DNA of 64,000 bases from Phycicoccus avicenniae_A (GTDB lineage: Bacteria; Actinomycetota; Actinomycetes; Actinomycetales; Dermatophilaceae), in contig NZ_JBNVZV010000018.1 in the NCBI RefSeq assembly GCF_050496545.1, positions 1 to 64,000 of the forward strand, in the 5' to 3' direction. The translations under genes and the position numbers were made by a program. Positions within the stretch are counted from its first letter, which is position 1, and the number at the start of each line of letters is the position of its first letter. Shown here one piece after another: positions 46,991 to 54,484 of the stretch. The notes beneath the pieces are model-generated. The model was not told where the DNA came from. It saw only the letters and a list, made by a program, of their open reading frames with translations, and searched no databases.

Positions 46991-48607
46991 GTGAGACCCC
47001 TGTTCCCGATGACCGGCCCGAGCCCCGTCGCCACCGTCGCCGGGGTGGCGCCCGGCCACTGGCTGCTGGCCGTGAGCCCCGTCGTCGTCCTGCTCCTGCT
47101 CGTGCTGTGGGGCCGGCTGCCGATGGTGCTCAACGCCGGGGTCACGGTGCTGTGGGCCGCCCTCGTCGCGGCCGTGTGGTTCGGGGCGGACGCCGAGACG
47201 GTGCTCGTCGGGTTCGGCAAGGGCGCCTGGGTCGGGCTCTGGATCCTCTACGTCATCGGGCCGGCCCTGCTCATGCACCACCTCGCCACGCGGGTGGGGA
47301 TGGCCTCGCTCGGGCGCGTGCTGGCCGGCATCCTCCCGACCCGCACCGAGAACGTCCTCCTCCTCGCGTGGGTGCTGCCCTCGTTCATCCAGGGGGTCTC
47401 CGGGTTCGGCACGCCGATCGCGGTCACGGCACCGCTGCTCCTCGCCCTCGGGGTCGGCACGGTGCGGGCCGTCGCGCTGCCGCTCGTCGGGTACCACTGG
47501 GCCGTCGGCTTCGGCTCGATGGGCTCCTCCTTCTACATCGGGGCGCTCACCGCCCACCTCGACGGCGCCGAGACCGCGGAGTACGCGGCCGCCGCCGCCC
47601 TCGCCCTGGGCGTCAACTGCCTGCTGTCCGGGGTCCTCGTGGCGCTGATGTCCGGCGGTCGCGCCGCCCTGCGCGAGGCGTGGCCGATGCTCGTCACGGT
47701 CGGCCCGGCGATGGCGCTCGTCCAGGCCGCGGCCAGCCGCGTCGAGCCCGGCATCGGCGCCCTGTGCGGGGGCGCGGCCGGCGTCCTCGTCGTCTTCCTG
47801 CTGCGGTGGCTGCGCGGCGGGCGGGACGCGGAGCACGCCCCCGACGTCGAGCCGGACGACCACGGCCGGGCCCGGGCCGCGGTGGTGCCGTACGTCCTCC
47901 TCGCCGTCGTGGCGCTCGCCGTGTTCCTGCCCCCGCCCGCGCGCGAGTGGGCCAAGGGCCACCTGCTCCTCGGGCCGTCCTTCCCGGCCACCTCGGCCGG
48001 CGACGGGGTGCGCACCGCCGCCGTCGACACCTACAACCCGATCGCCCTCGCCGGGCACCCCGGCACCTTCCTCCTGCTCGCCTCCCTCGGCAGCGTGCTG
48101 GTCTGGCGGCTGCGCGGGCGGTGGCCGCACGGCTCGTGGCCCCCGGTCCTGCGGGGTGCGCTGGCCCAGCTGCGCAAGTCGGCGCCGGGGGTGGTCCTGC
48201 TCGCGGCCGTCGCCGGCGTGCTCGTCGACAGCGGGATGGTCACCACCGTCGCCCGCGGTGCGGCCGCGGCCGCCGGCGGGGCCTACCCGGTGGTGGCACC
48301 GTTCGTCGGGGCCCTCGGCTCGTTCGTCACGGGCTCGACGACGAGCTCGAACGCGCTGTTCTCGGCGCTCCAGGGCGAGGTGGCCACGCTCATCGACGTG
48401 CCGCGCGCCGACCTCCTCGCCGCGCAGCTCGCCGGCGGCAACATCGGCAACTCGCTCGCCCCGGTGGTCATCGTCCTCGGCCTGAGCGCCGTCGGGGGTG
48501 ACCGCTCCTCGGCGGGGAAGGTGCTGCGCGCGACGCTGCTCCCGGCCGCCGTGCTCCTGGCGGCGACGGTCGCGACGACGAGCGCGGTGGTGGCCCTGCA
48601 CGGCTGA
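46991..48607 (+). CDS. LctP/GlcA-type L-lactate/glycolate permease family transporter
   Basis: The protein is about 538 residues with 12-14 membrane helices. LctP landmarks are WVLPSFIQGVSGFGTPIAVTAPLLLALG in the middle and FVTGSTTSSNALFSALQ near the end, which matches the conserved TGS-TSSN segment. The family imports lactate or glycolate with protons. It is divergent from an FCD-type GntR regulator, a combination common for lactate or glycolate use, though no lactate dehydrogenase is present in the window. The GTG at 46991 is the longest start; an ATG at 47009 is equally plausible and loses six residues. Confidence 0.87.
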   Translation: MRPLFPMTGPSPVATVAGVAPGHWLLAVSPVVVLLLLVLWGRLPMVLNAGVTVLWAALVAAVWFGADAETVLVGFGKGAWVGLWILYVIGPALLMHHLATRVGMASLGRVLAGILPTRTENVLLLAWVLPSFIQGVSGFGTPIAVTAPLLLALGVGTVRAVALPLVGYHWAVGFGSMGSSFYIGALTAHLDGAETAEYAAAAALALGVNCLLSGVLVALMSGGRAALREAWPMLVTVGPAMALVQAAASRVEPGIGALCGGAAGVLVVFLLRWLRGGRDAEHAPDVEPDDHGRARAAVVPYVLLAVVALAVFLPPPAREWAKGHLLLGPSFPATSAGDGVRTAAVDTYNPIALAGHPGTFLLLASLGSVLVWRLRGRWPHGSWPPVLRGALAQLRKSAPGVVLLAAVAGVLVDSGMVTTVARGAAAAAGGAYPVVAPFVGALGSFVTGSTTSSNALFSALQGEVATLIDVPRADLLAAQLAGGNIGNSLAPVVIVLGLSAVGGDRSSAGKVLRATLLPAAVLLAATVATTSAVVALHG

Positions 48608-48620
48608 CGGCGCGCTGGCC

Positions 48621-48626
48621 TAGGCT
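48621..48626 (+). promoter_or_regulatory. tmk: -10 element of a probable leaderless tmk promoter
   Basis: TAGGCT ends 6 bp before the GTG start of tmk, with no ribosome binding site between. The same box and spacing occur at 1397-1402. Confidence 0.5.
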
Positions 48627-48632
48627 CGCGGC

Positions 48633-49277
48633 GTGAGCGGACGGGACGGGGTGTTCATCGCCTTCGAGGGCGGCGACGGCGCGGGCAAGTCGACGCAGGT
48701 GCGGCTCCTCGCCGAGGTCCTGCGCGCCCGCGGCCGCGAGGTGCTCGTCACCCGCCAGCCCGGCGGCACCGCGCTCGGCGTGGCCATCCGCGACCTCGTC
48801 CTCCACGGTGACCACGTCTCGCCCCGGGCCGAGGCACTGCTCTTCGCCGCCGACAAGGCGCACCACGTCGACCTCGTCGTCCGGCCCGCGCTCGCCGCCG
48901 GGCAGGCCGTCCTCACCGACCGCTACACCGACTCCTCGGTCGCCTACCAGGGCGCCGGCCGCGACCTCGGCGCCGACGAGGTCCACGACCTGCAGATGTG
49001 GGCCGTCGGCGACCTCGTCCCCGACCTCACCGTCGTCGTCGACGTCTCCCCCGAGGAGGGGCGGCGCCGGCGCGGCGAGGTCCACGACCGGCTCGAGGCC
49101 GAGGCCGACGCCTTCCACGCCTCCATCCGCGAGCACTTCCTCGCCGTCGCCCGCGGCAACCCGCAGCGCTACCTCGTCGTCGACGGCACCCGCCCGGCCG
49201 AGGAGATCCACGCCGAGGTCGTGGCCCGCGTCGAGGCCCTGGGCGCCCTGGGGCCGGCGGCGGAGGGGTCGCTGTGA
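48633..49277 (+). CDS. tmk: Thymidylate kinase
   Basis: This 214-residue kinase phosphorylates dTMP to dTDP. The P-loop is FIAFEGGDGAGKSTQ, the DRY motif is VLTDRYTDSSVAYQG, and the lid follows VVVDVSPEEGRRRRG. TRQPGGTALGVAIRDLVL matches the dTMP-binding segment. The length is normal. The GTG at 48633 is supported by a leaderless -10 box. It overlaps holB by 4 nt, the usual tmk-holB pair; topA, usually just upstream, is displaced by about 25 kb. Confidence 0.96.
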   Translation: MSGRDGVFIAFEGGDGAGKSTQVRLLAEVLRARGREVLVTRQPGGTALGVAIRDLVLHGDHVSPRAEALLFAADKAHHVDLVVRPALAAGQAVLTDRYTDSSVAYQGAGRDLGADEVHDLQMWAVGDLVPDLTVVVDVSPEEGRRRRGEVHDRLEAEADAFHASIREHFLAVARGNPQRYLVVDGTRPAEEIHAEVVARVEALGALGPAAEGSL

Positions 49278-50413
49278 GCGTCTGGCGCGACGTCATCGGC
49301 CAGGAGCAGGCCGTCGCCACCCTCGAGCGGGCGGTCCGCGACCCCGCCTCGATGACCCACGCCTGGCTCTTCACCGGCCCGCCGGGGTCCGGCCGGTCGG
49401 TCGCCGCGCGCGCCTTCGCCGCCGCGCTGCTCTGCCCTCAGGGTGGCTGCGGCGAGTGCCGCGAGTGCCGCACGGCGCTGGACGCCACGCACGCCGACGT
49501 CGACGTCATCGCCACCGAGGGCCTCTCGATCAAGGTCGAGCAGGCCCGCGACCTCGTCGCCCTCGCCGCGCACCGGCCCTCGGTCGGGCGCTACCGGGTC
49601 ATCGTCGTCGAGGACGCCGACCGGCTCACCGAGCGCGCCGCCGACGCGCTGCTCAAGGCCCTCGAGGAGCCCACGCCCCGCACCGTGTGGATGCTGTGCG
49701 CCCCGTCGGTCGAGGACGTCATCATCACCATCCGCTCGCGCTCGCGGCACGTGCGCCTGCGCACCCCGTCGGTCGAGGCGGTCGCCGACCTGCTCGTGCG
49801 CCGCGACGGCGTCGACCACGCGATGGCGCTCTACGCCGCTCGGGCCGCCCAGTCGCACGTCGGGCTGGCCCGGCGGCTCGCCCGCGACGAGCACGCCCGC
49901 ATCCGGCGCCACGACGTCGTCGCGCTCGCGGCCCGCATCACCTCGGTCGGCGAGGCCGTCGGCGCCGCCCAGGACATCATGACCATCGCCGCCGAGGAGT
50001 CGGCCGCGGCATCGGGGGAGCGCGACGCCGCCGAGAAGGCGCGCCTGCTCGAGGTGCTCGGGGCCGACGCCACGGCCCGCACCCAGCCGCCGCACATCCG
50101 CTCGCAGGTCGCCGCCCTCGAGCGGGAGCAGAAGGCCCGGGCCACCCGGTTCACCCGCGACGTCGTCGACCGCGCGCTCGTCGACCTGCTCTCGGTCTAC
50201 CGCGACGCCCTCGTCCTGCGCACCGGCGCCGGCACGGCGCTGGTCAACGAGGACGGCCGGCAGGTCGTCACCCGGGTCGCCGAGGTCCTCACCGCCGAGC
50301 AGGTCCTCGCCGCGATGGACGCGGTCGGCACCGCCCGCGAGCGCATCGGCGCCAACGTCGCACCGCTGCTGGCCCTCGAGGCGATGGCCCTCGACCTGCG
50401 CCTTCCGCGCTGA
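49274..50413 (+). CDS. holB: DNA polymerase III delta' subunit (clamp loader)
   Basis: This 379-residue AAA+ protein belongs to the replication clamp loader. Its P-loop-like GPPGSGRS is followed by the zinc-binding cluster CPQGGCGECRECRTALDATHADV. VVEDADRLTERAADALLKALEEPTP is the Walker B/sensor region, and the SRC motif is altered (ITIRSRSRHVRL, with Ser in place of Cys). Delta' does not hydrolyse ATP itself. The 70-residue C-terminal extension is common in actinobacteria. The GTG at 49274 overlaps the tmk stop. Confidence 0.94.
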   Translation: MSVWRDVIGQEQAVATLERAVRDPASMTHAWLFTGPPGSGRSVAARAFAAALLCPQGGCGECRECRTALDATHADVDVIATEGLSIKVEQARDLVALAAHRPSVGRYRVIVVEDADRLTERAADALLKALEEPTPRTVWMLCAPSVEDVIITIRSRSRHVRLRTPSVEAVADLLVRRDGVDHAMALYAARAAQSHVGLARRLARDEHARIRRHDVVALAARITSVGEAVGAAQDIMTIAAEESAAASGERDAAEKARLLEVLGADATARTQPPHIRSQVAALEREQKARATRFTRDVVDRALVDLLSVYRDALVLRTGAGTALVNEDGRQVVTRVAEVLTAEQVLAAMDAVGTARERIGANVAPLLALEAMALDLRLPR

Positions 50414-50432
50414 GCGGCGGGAGGCCGCTCGC

Positions 50433-50831
50433 TCACCAGGTGCCGGGTCCGGGAGGTCGGTAGGGCGCCCGGTCGGCGCCCGCCTCGTCCTCCGGGGCCC
50501 ACGGGTCCTCGCCGCGCTCGAGGGCCGCGGCGCCGGCTTCGGCGCGGGCCCGCTCCTCGGGCGAGAGCTCGTCGAGGTCATGCATCCCGCGCTCGACGAG
50601 CGGGGTCATCATCGCGTCGAAACCGTCGTCGCGGGCGAGGTCGCGCAGCGACGCCCGGCCGGCCAGCACCTCGTCCATCCGGCGGCGCAGGGCCGGGTCG
50701 TCGGCGCGGTCGCGCAGCACCTCGAGCGAGCGGCGCAGGTGCCGTTCCATGGCGGCGGGCGTCGGGGTGCCGGGCAACAGGGGCGGCCGGTTATCGGACG
50801 AGCCTGCGGCAGAAGGGTTCTCGCGGTTCAC
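50433..50831 (-). CDS. Small acidic helical protein of unknown function in the type VII-like operon
   Basis: The 132-residue protein has no signal peptide or membrane segment. It is predicted mostly helical (MERHLRRSLEVLRDRADDPALRRRMDEVL) with an acidic middle and a Pro-rich C-terminus (PWAPEDEAGADRAPYRPPGP). Its GTG start overlaps the stop of the upstream WXG-containing protein gene by 4 nt (GTGA), so it is translationally coupled to it. By position it could be an immunity protein or a chaperone for the upstream protein, but no family is recognised and this is only inference. Confidence 0.62.
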   Translation of the reverse strand: MNRENPSAAGSSDNRPPLLPGTPTPAAMERHLRRSLEVLRDRADDPALRRRMDEVLAGRASLRDLARDDGFDAMMTPLVERGMHDLDELSPEERARAEAGAAALERGEDPWAPEDEAGADRAPYRPPGPGTW

Positions 50832-51589
50832 GATGCTCCTGGGACGGGCGCGTTGTTGTTCTCGAAGGCGGCCGGGATGTCGACGAGGTGCCAGTCACCG
50901 GCCGACCCCAGCAGTCCGTGGAACCCGTCCATGATTGCGTCGACGACCGTCAGCGTCCTCTCGATCGCCTTGGTGATCGAGTGGATCGTCTTGACGACCT
51001 GGGTGATGCCGTAGAAGGTCCCGGCTGCACCGAGGGCGCCCCCGATGAGCGTCAGGCTCCCGGCCGAGGCGGCGGCGGCGCTGATGCCCGTCTTGATGAG
51101 CCAGTCGATGAGGGTCTGGACCATGTCCCCGACCGACTTGGCGATGCCGTAGATGCCCTGGGCGACGTCGTCGTAGCCCTTGGATGCGATCTCGAGCATC
51201 GTGGCCGCCTTCTGCAGGGCGAGGCTGTGCCGGATCATCGTCGACTGGGCTTCCGCCCACGCGACACCGTCCCAGTGCTGGTCGAGTGTCGTCGAGTAGG
51301 CGTCGATCGCGCCGGACATGCTCTCGCAGTACCCCTTGAGGTTGCGCAGGGCCGCGGCGGCGATGGCGACGTGCTCCCAGTCGCCAGCGATCCAGGTCTG
51401 CGCCTTCTCCTGCAGGTCGAAGCTGCCGTCAGCCTTGTCGAGCACGACGAGCGCCCAGTGGCCGAGCGAGAGCCAGTCGGCGATGCCCAGCACGCCGTCG
51501 AACGTCGACGGCACCGGGTCACCGGGCACCGGTGTGTACAGCCAGCTCGCCGGGTTGTGGACCCCGCCGCCGTCGTCGGCCCTGGTCAT
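50828..51589 (-). CDS. WXG-motif-containing helical protein, putative type VII secretion substrate
   Basis: The protein is 253 residues with no signal peptide. Helical segments surround a WDG (W-x-G) turn in DQHWDGVAWAEAQ, as in WXG100/ESX substrates, followed by long amphipathic helices (ALQKAATMLEIASKGYDDVAQGIYGIAK). A hydrophobic Gly/Ala-rich stretch (ISAAAASAGSLTLIGGALGAAG) could insert into membranes. The length exceeds WXG100 proteins and resembles LXG/PPE-like effectors. GAGGGGGA precedes the ATG at 51589. The gene is second in a three-gene operon after a small ESX-like protein. No toxin catalytic domain is seen. Confidence 0.65.
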   Translation of the reverse strand: MTRADDGGGVHNPASWLYTPVPGDPVPSTFDGVLGIADWLSLGHWALVVLDKADGSFDLQEKAQTWIAGDWEHVAIAAAALRNLKGYCESMSGAIDAYSTTLDQHWDGVAWAEAQSTMIRHSLALQKAATMLEIASKGYDDVAQGIYGIAKSVGDMVQTLIDWLIKTGISAAAASAGSLTLIGGALGAAGTFYGITQVVKTIHSITKAIERTLTVVDAIMDGFHGLLGSAGDWHLVDIPAAFENNNAPVPGAS

Positions 51590-51600
51590 GGTTCCCCCTC

Positions 51601-51951
51601 TCAGTGCTTCCAGTAGTTCGAGTCGAGCCGTTGGGCGGCCGCGGCGTCGAGGTCCTCGTACCGGTCGGCCGAGGCGAAGATCGCCGCCGCCGTGCCACTG
51701 ACCGCCTGGTGGATGTCGGCCATGAGGTCGCGCACGCCGTCGTCCATCCCGGTGCACCAGTCGTTGAGGCGCTCGATGGCGGCCCCGCCCGTGGGGTCGA
51801 AGTCGACCCACGTCGAGGCGTAGGTCATCGCGGCGGCGGCGTCGTCGCCGAGCCCTGCGAACTGGTGCGCGACCGCGCGCAGGCCGGCCGGGTCGGCCCG
51901 GAACGCCTCGTCCGGTGTGCTGCCGCCGCTGTCGTCGTCGCGCGTTCCCAT
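51601..51951 (-). CDS. Small ESX/EspC-like protein with YxxxD motif
   Basis: The 116-residue helical-hairpin protein begins its conserved part with DPAGLRAVAHQFAGLGDDA, the pattern of EspC/WXG100-type substrates. The midpoint turn is WVDFDPTGG, and the second helix ends with YEDLD, which fits the YxxxD/E type VII export motif. It has no signal peptide. GAGGGGG precedes the ATG. It lies 11 bp upstream of the WXG-containing 253-residue gene. In type VII systems such small proteins pair with larger substrates. No Ecc machinery gene lies in the window, so the secretion system would be elsewhere. Confidence 0.65.
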   Translation of the reverse strand: MGTRDDDSGGSTPDEAFRADPAGLRAVAHQFAGLGDDAAAAMTYASTWVDFDPTGGAAIERLNDWCTGMDDGVRDLMADIHQAVSGTAAAIFASADRYEDLDAAAAQRLDSNYWKH

Positions 51952-52134
51952 ACCGCCCCCTCGTCGTGTGCCTCCCACGGTCCCCGTTGTCGCAGCGTAG
52001 GCGCAATGGGCAGCACTCCCCGGGCGAACGGGGAGGTCGCAGGGGGTGGGGTCGCGCAGAGGACGCGGCGAATGCGTCCGGATCGTGACCTCCCCGCGGC
52101 CGGGGCTCCCATCCGGCTCACATATCGTGCGCCC

Positions 52135-53679
52135 ATGACCCTGCGCCCCTCCGCCCTGCTCGCCGGCGCGGTCGCCGTGACGACCCTGCTCTCCGGCTGC
52201 TCGCTCGTGGGGGGAGCCACCGAGGACGAGCCCGCCCCGTCGGTGTCGGTGTCGCCGCAGAGCCCGCCCGCGGGGTCCGAGGCGCTCGCGCGGTACTACG
52301 GGCAGAAGCTGGACTGGACGGAGTGCTCGGGCGCGCAGTGCGCCAAGCTCACCGTGCCGGTCGACTACGCGCGCCCCGAGGGCAGCACGATCGAGGTCGC
52401 GCTGCTCAAGGTGCCGGCCAAGAAGTCCTCGAAGCGGATCGGCTCGCTCGTGGTCAACCCGGGTGGCCCCGGCGGCTCGGGCGTCGACTACGCGCGCGCG
52501 GCCGACTTCATCGTGGGCCCCGGCGTGCGCGACCGCTACGACGTCGTCGGGTTCGACCCGCGGGGCGTGGGCCGCTCGGCGCCGGTGGACTGCCTCACGG
52601 ACACCCAGCTCGACGCCTTCCTCGGGTCCGACCCCACCCCGGACGACGAGGCCGAGGAACGGACCTTCGCGCAGGGGTCGGCGGCCTTCGCCGCGGCCTG
52701 CGCCAAGAACGCCGGGCCGCTGCTCGCGCACGTCTCCACCGAGGACGCCGCCCGCGACATGGACGTGCTGCGGGCCGCGCTCGGCGAGGAGAAGCTCACC
52801 TACCTCGGCAAGTCCTACGGCACCTACCTCGGCTCGACCTACGCGGAGCTGTTCCCGAAGCAGGTCGGGCGCTTCGTGCTCGACGGCGTCGTGGCCCCCG
52901 ACCTCACCTCGGACGAGATCAACCTCGGCCAGGCCAAGGGCTTCGAGACCGCCACCCGCGCCTTCGCCAAGTACTGCGTCACCGAGGGCGACTGCCCCCT
53001 CGGCGACTCGGTGGACGCCGTGATGGAGAACCTGCGCACCTTCCTCGCCGACGTCGACGCCACCCCGGTGCCCAGGACCGGCGACGGGTCGGTGCCGAAG
53101 CTCACGGAGGGCTGGGCCTCGCTCGGCATCGCGGCGGCGATGTACGACCAGGGTGCCTGGCGCACGCTCGTCGACGCGATGGGCGACGCGCTCGGCGGCG
53201 ACGGCACCGCGCTGATGCAGCTCGCCGACCAGTACGCCGACCGGAACCCGGGCGGCGGCTACGCGGGCAACATCATGGAGGTCATCTACGCGGTCAACTG
53301 CCTCGACAAGCCGGAGAGCGACAGCGTGCCCGAGCACGCGGCGCTCGCCGACGCGGCCGCGAAGCAGGCGCCCACGTGGGGCCGTTACCTCGCCTGGAGC
53401 TCGCTCGTCTGCGGCTACTGGCCGATCCCGGCCAAGGGCACGCCGCACACCGTGGCGGCGCAGGGGGCCGAGCCGATCGTCGTCATCGGCACCACCCGCG
53501 ACCCCGCGACGCCGTACGAGTGGTCGGTCCGGCTGCGCAAGCAGCTGGCCAAGGCCTCCCTCATCACCTTCGACGGGGACGGCCACACCGCGTACACGCG
53601 CTCGAACTCCTGCGTCGACGACGCGGTGGACGCCTGGTACCTCAAGGGCACGCTGCCCAAGGACGGCCTGCGCTGCTGA
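52135..53679 (+). CDS. Secreted lipoprotein alpha/beta hydrolase (TAP-like/tripeptidyl aminopeptidase family)
   Basis: The protein is 514 residues with a lipobox (TTLLSGCS), so it should be anchored outside the membrane. The alpha/beta-hydrolase domain shows NPGGPGGSG (oxyanion region), DPRGVGRSAP, the nucleophile elbow GKSYGTYLG (Ser227) and a C-terminal TAP-like domain with the Asp in TTRDPATP and the His in DGHTAYT. The cysteines (CSGAQC, YCVTEGDC, NSCVDD) suggest disulfides. Homologues in Streptomyces release tripeptides from secreted proteins. This gene also follows holB in other actinomycetes, so it is core here. The start is ATG 52135; no ribosome binding site is seen. Confidence 0.9.
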   Translation: MTLRPSALLAGAVAVTTLLSGCSLVGGATEDEPAPSVSVSPQSPPAGSEALARYYGQKLDWTECSGAQCAKLTVPVDYARPEGSTIEVALLKVPAKKSSKRIGSLVVNPGGPGGSGVDYARAADFIVGPGVRDRYDVVGFDPRGVGRSAPVDCLTDTQLDAFLGSDPTPDDEAEERTFAQGSAAFAAACAKNAGPLLAHVSTEDAARDMDVLRAALGEEKLTYLGKSYGTYLGSTYAELFPKQVGRFVLDGVVAPDLTSDEINLGQAKGFETATRAFAKYCVTEGDCPLGDSVDAVMENLRTFLADVDATPVPRTGDGSVPKLTEGWASLGIAAAMYDQGAWRTLVDAMGDALGGDGTALMQLADQYADRNPGGGYAGNIMEVIYAVNCLDKPESDSVPEHAALADAAAKQAPTWGRYLAWSSLVCGYWPIPAKGTPHTVAAQGAEPIVVIGTTRDPATPYEWSVRLRKQLAKASLITFDGDGHTAYTRSNSCVDDAVDAWYLKGTLPKDGLRC

Positions 53680-53688
53680 CCCCGACCC

Positions 53689-53750
53689 GTCGAAAGTACA
53701 GAACACGCCGTGTGCGCCCCGGGCGAGACGGCGCGTTCTGTCCTTTCGAC
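53689..53750. repeat. Long intergenic palindrome, family B copy 2
   Basis: GTCGAAAG (53689-53696) pairs with CTTTCGAC (53743-53750). Inside, CAGAAC/GTTCTG and CGCCGT/ACGGCG pair with one mismatch, and CGCCC/GGGCG closes the centre. It shares CAGAACACGCCGTGTGCGCC with copy 1 at 35431-35492. It lies 9 bp after the hydrolase stop and 70 bp before tRNA-Thr. Confidence 0.75.
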
Positions 53751-53791
53751 CGGTTTGCCGGGCGGATTCGCGGCGCGTGCCGTGGCCTGCC

Positions 53792-53797
53792 TATACT
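53792..53797 (+). promoter_or_regulatory. -10 element of the tRNA-Thr promoter
   Basis: TATACT is close to the -10 consensus and gives a start point about 17 bp before the mature tRNA. A -35 element is not clear. Confidence 0.5.
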
Positions 53798-53820
53798 CGT
53801 CCGCGCGCCCTCGGGCGCAC

Positions 53821-53897
53821 GCCGCCTTAGCTCAGTCGGCCAGAGCGATTCACTCGTAATGAATAGGTCATCGGTTCGATTCCGATAGGCGGCTCCA
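53821..53897 (+). tRNA. tRNA-Thr (anticodon CGT)
   Basis: The cloverleaf is complete. Acceptor GCCGCCT pairs with AGGCGGC, the D arm is GCTCAGTCGGCCAGAGC, and the anticodon stem ATTCA/TGAAT holds the loop CTCGTAA with anticodon CGT. The T arm is ATCGG-TTCGATT-CCGAT and the CCA end is encoded. It reads ACG codons. A 16-bp hairpin terminator follows. Confidence 0.95.
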
Positions 53898-53912
53898 CCG
53901 CAGCACCGCACG

Positions 53913-53948
53913 ACGAGGCCCCTCGACCCCCCGGTCGAGGGGCCTCGT
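53913..53948. terminator. Bidirectional terminator between tRNA-Thr and the ridA-family gene
   Basis: ACGAGGCCCCTCGACC (53913-53928) pairs perfectly over 16 bp with 53933-53948 around CCCC. It lies between the plus-strand tRNA and the minus-strand RidA-family gene, whose stop is 6 bp away, so it can end both transcripts. Confidence 0.75.
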
Positions 53949-53954
53949 GCTCGC

Positions 53955-54341
53955 TCAGGGCCGGTCGAGGACGGCGGTCATCCGCACCGACACGAGCACG
54001 CCCGGGATCTCGGGGCCGAGGCGCGCCACATAGCGGGTGGGTGGGTCCTCGGGGAAGTGCCGTGCCCAGGCCTCGTTGAGGCCGGCGAAGTCCTCCGGGC
54101 GGGCGAGCAGCACCCCGACCTCGACGATGTCCTCGCGCGCGCCGCCCGCGGCGTGGAGCACCCGCTCGCAGTTGAGGAGGGCCTGCTCGGTCTGCTCGGC
54201 GATGCCGGGGCCGGCCATCGCCCCGGTCGCGACGTCGAGCCCGGTCATCCCCGAGACGTGGAGCTGCCCGCCGACCCGCACGCCCTGGGCGAACAGCGGC
54301 GAGGCCGGGGCATCGGGGGTGCTGATGGTCTCGCGAGCCAT
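53955..54341 (-). CDS. RidA/YjgF-family protein (non-archetypal)
   Basis: The 128-residue protein has the Rid fold: LFAQGVRVGGQLHVSGMTGLD, then GIAEQTEQALLNCERVLHAAGGAREDIVEVGVLL, and PPTRYVARL with the Arg that binds substrate carboxylates. RidA enzymes deaminate reactive enamines/imines. The Glu seen near the C-terminus of archetypal RidA (V-x-V-E-x-x-A) is replaced here (VSVRMTAVL), so this belongs to another Rid subfamily and may have a different reaction. The ATG at 54341 is supported by the family start. It is a single gene with a terminator in common with the tRNA. Confidence 0.85.
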   Translation of the reverse strand: MARETISTPDAPASPLFAQGVRVGGQLHVSGMTGLDVATGAMAGPGIAEQTEQALLNCERVLHAAGGAREDIVEVGVLLARPEDFAGLNEAWARHFPEDPPTRYVARLGPEIPGVLVSVRMTAVLDRP

Positions 54342-54484
54342 GGTGGCCTCCTGCGACGTGAGGGCTCTCGGTCGGCCGATTCTCCTCGCGGGCCCGCGCC
54401 GCGTCCACGGCCGTCATCGCGCCGTGTCCGGGCCCGCCCGGCAAACCCGTGGCAGCAGAGGCGCCGGCGGGGGAGAGTGGCCGC

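Noticed and set aside
53821..53897. tRNA-Thr as an integration site for a genomic island
   Set aside because: No integrase gene and no repeat of the tRNA 3' end was noticed on either side; the flanking genes are core.
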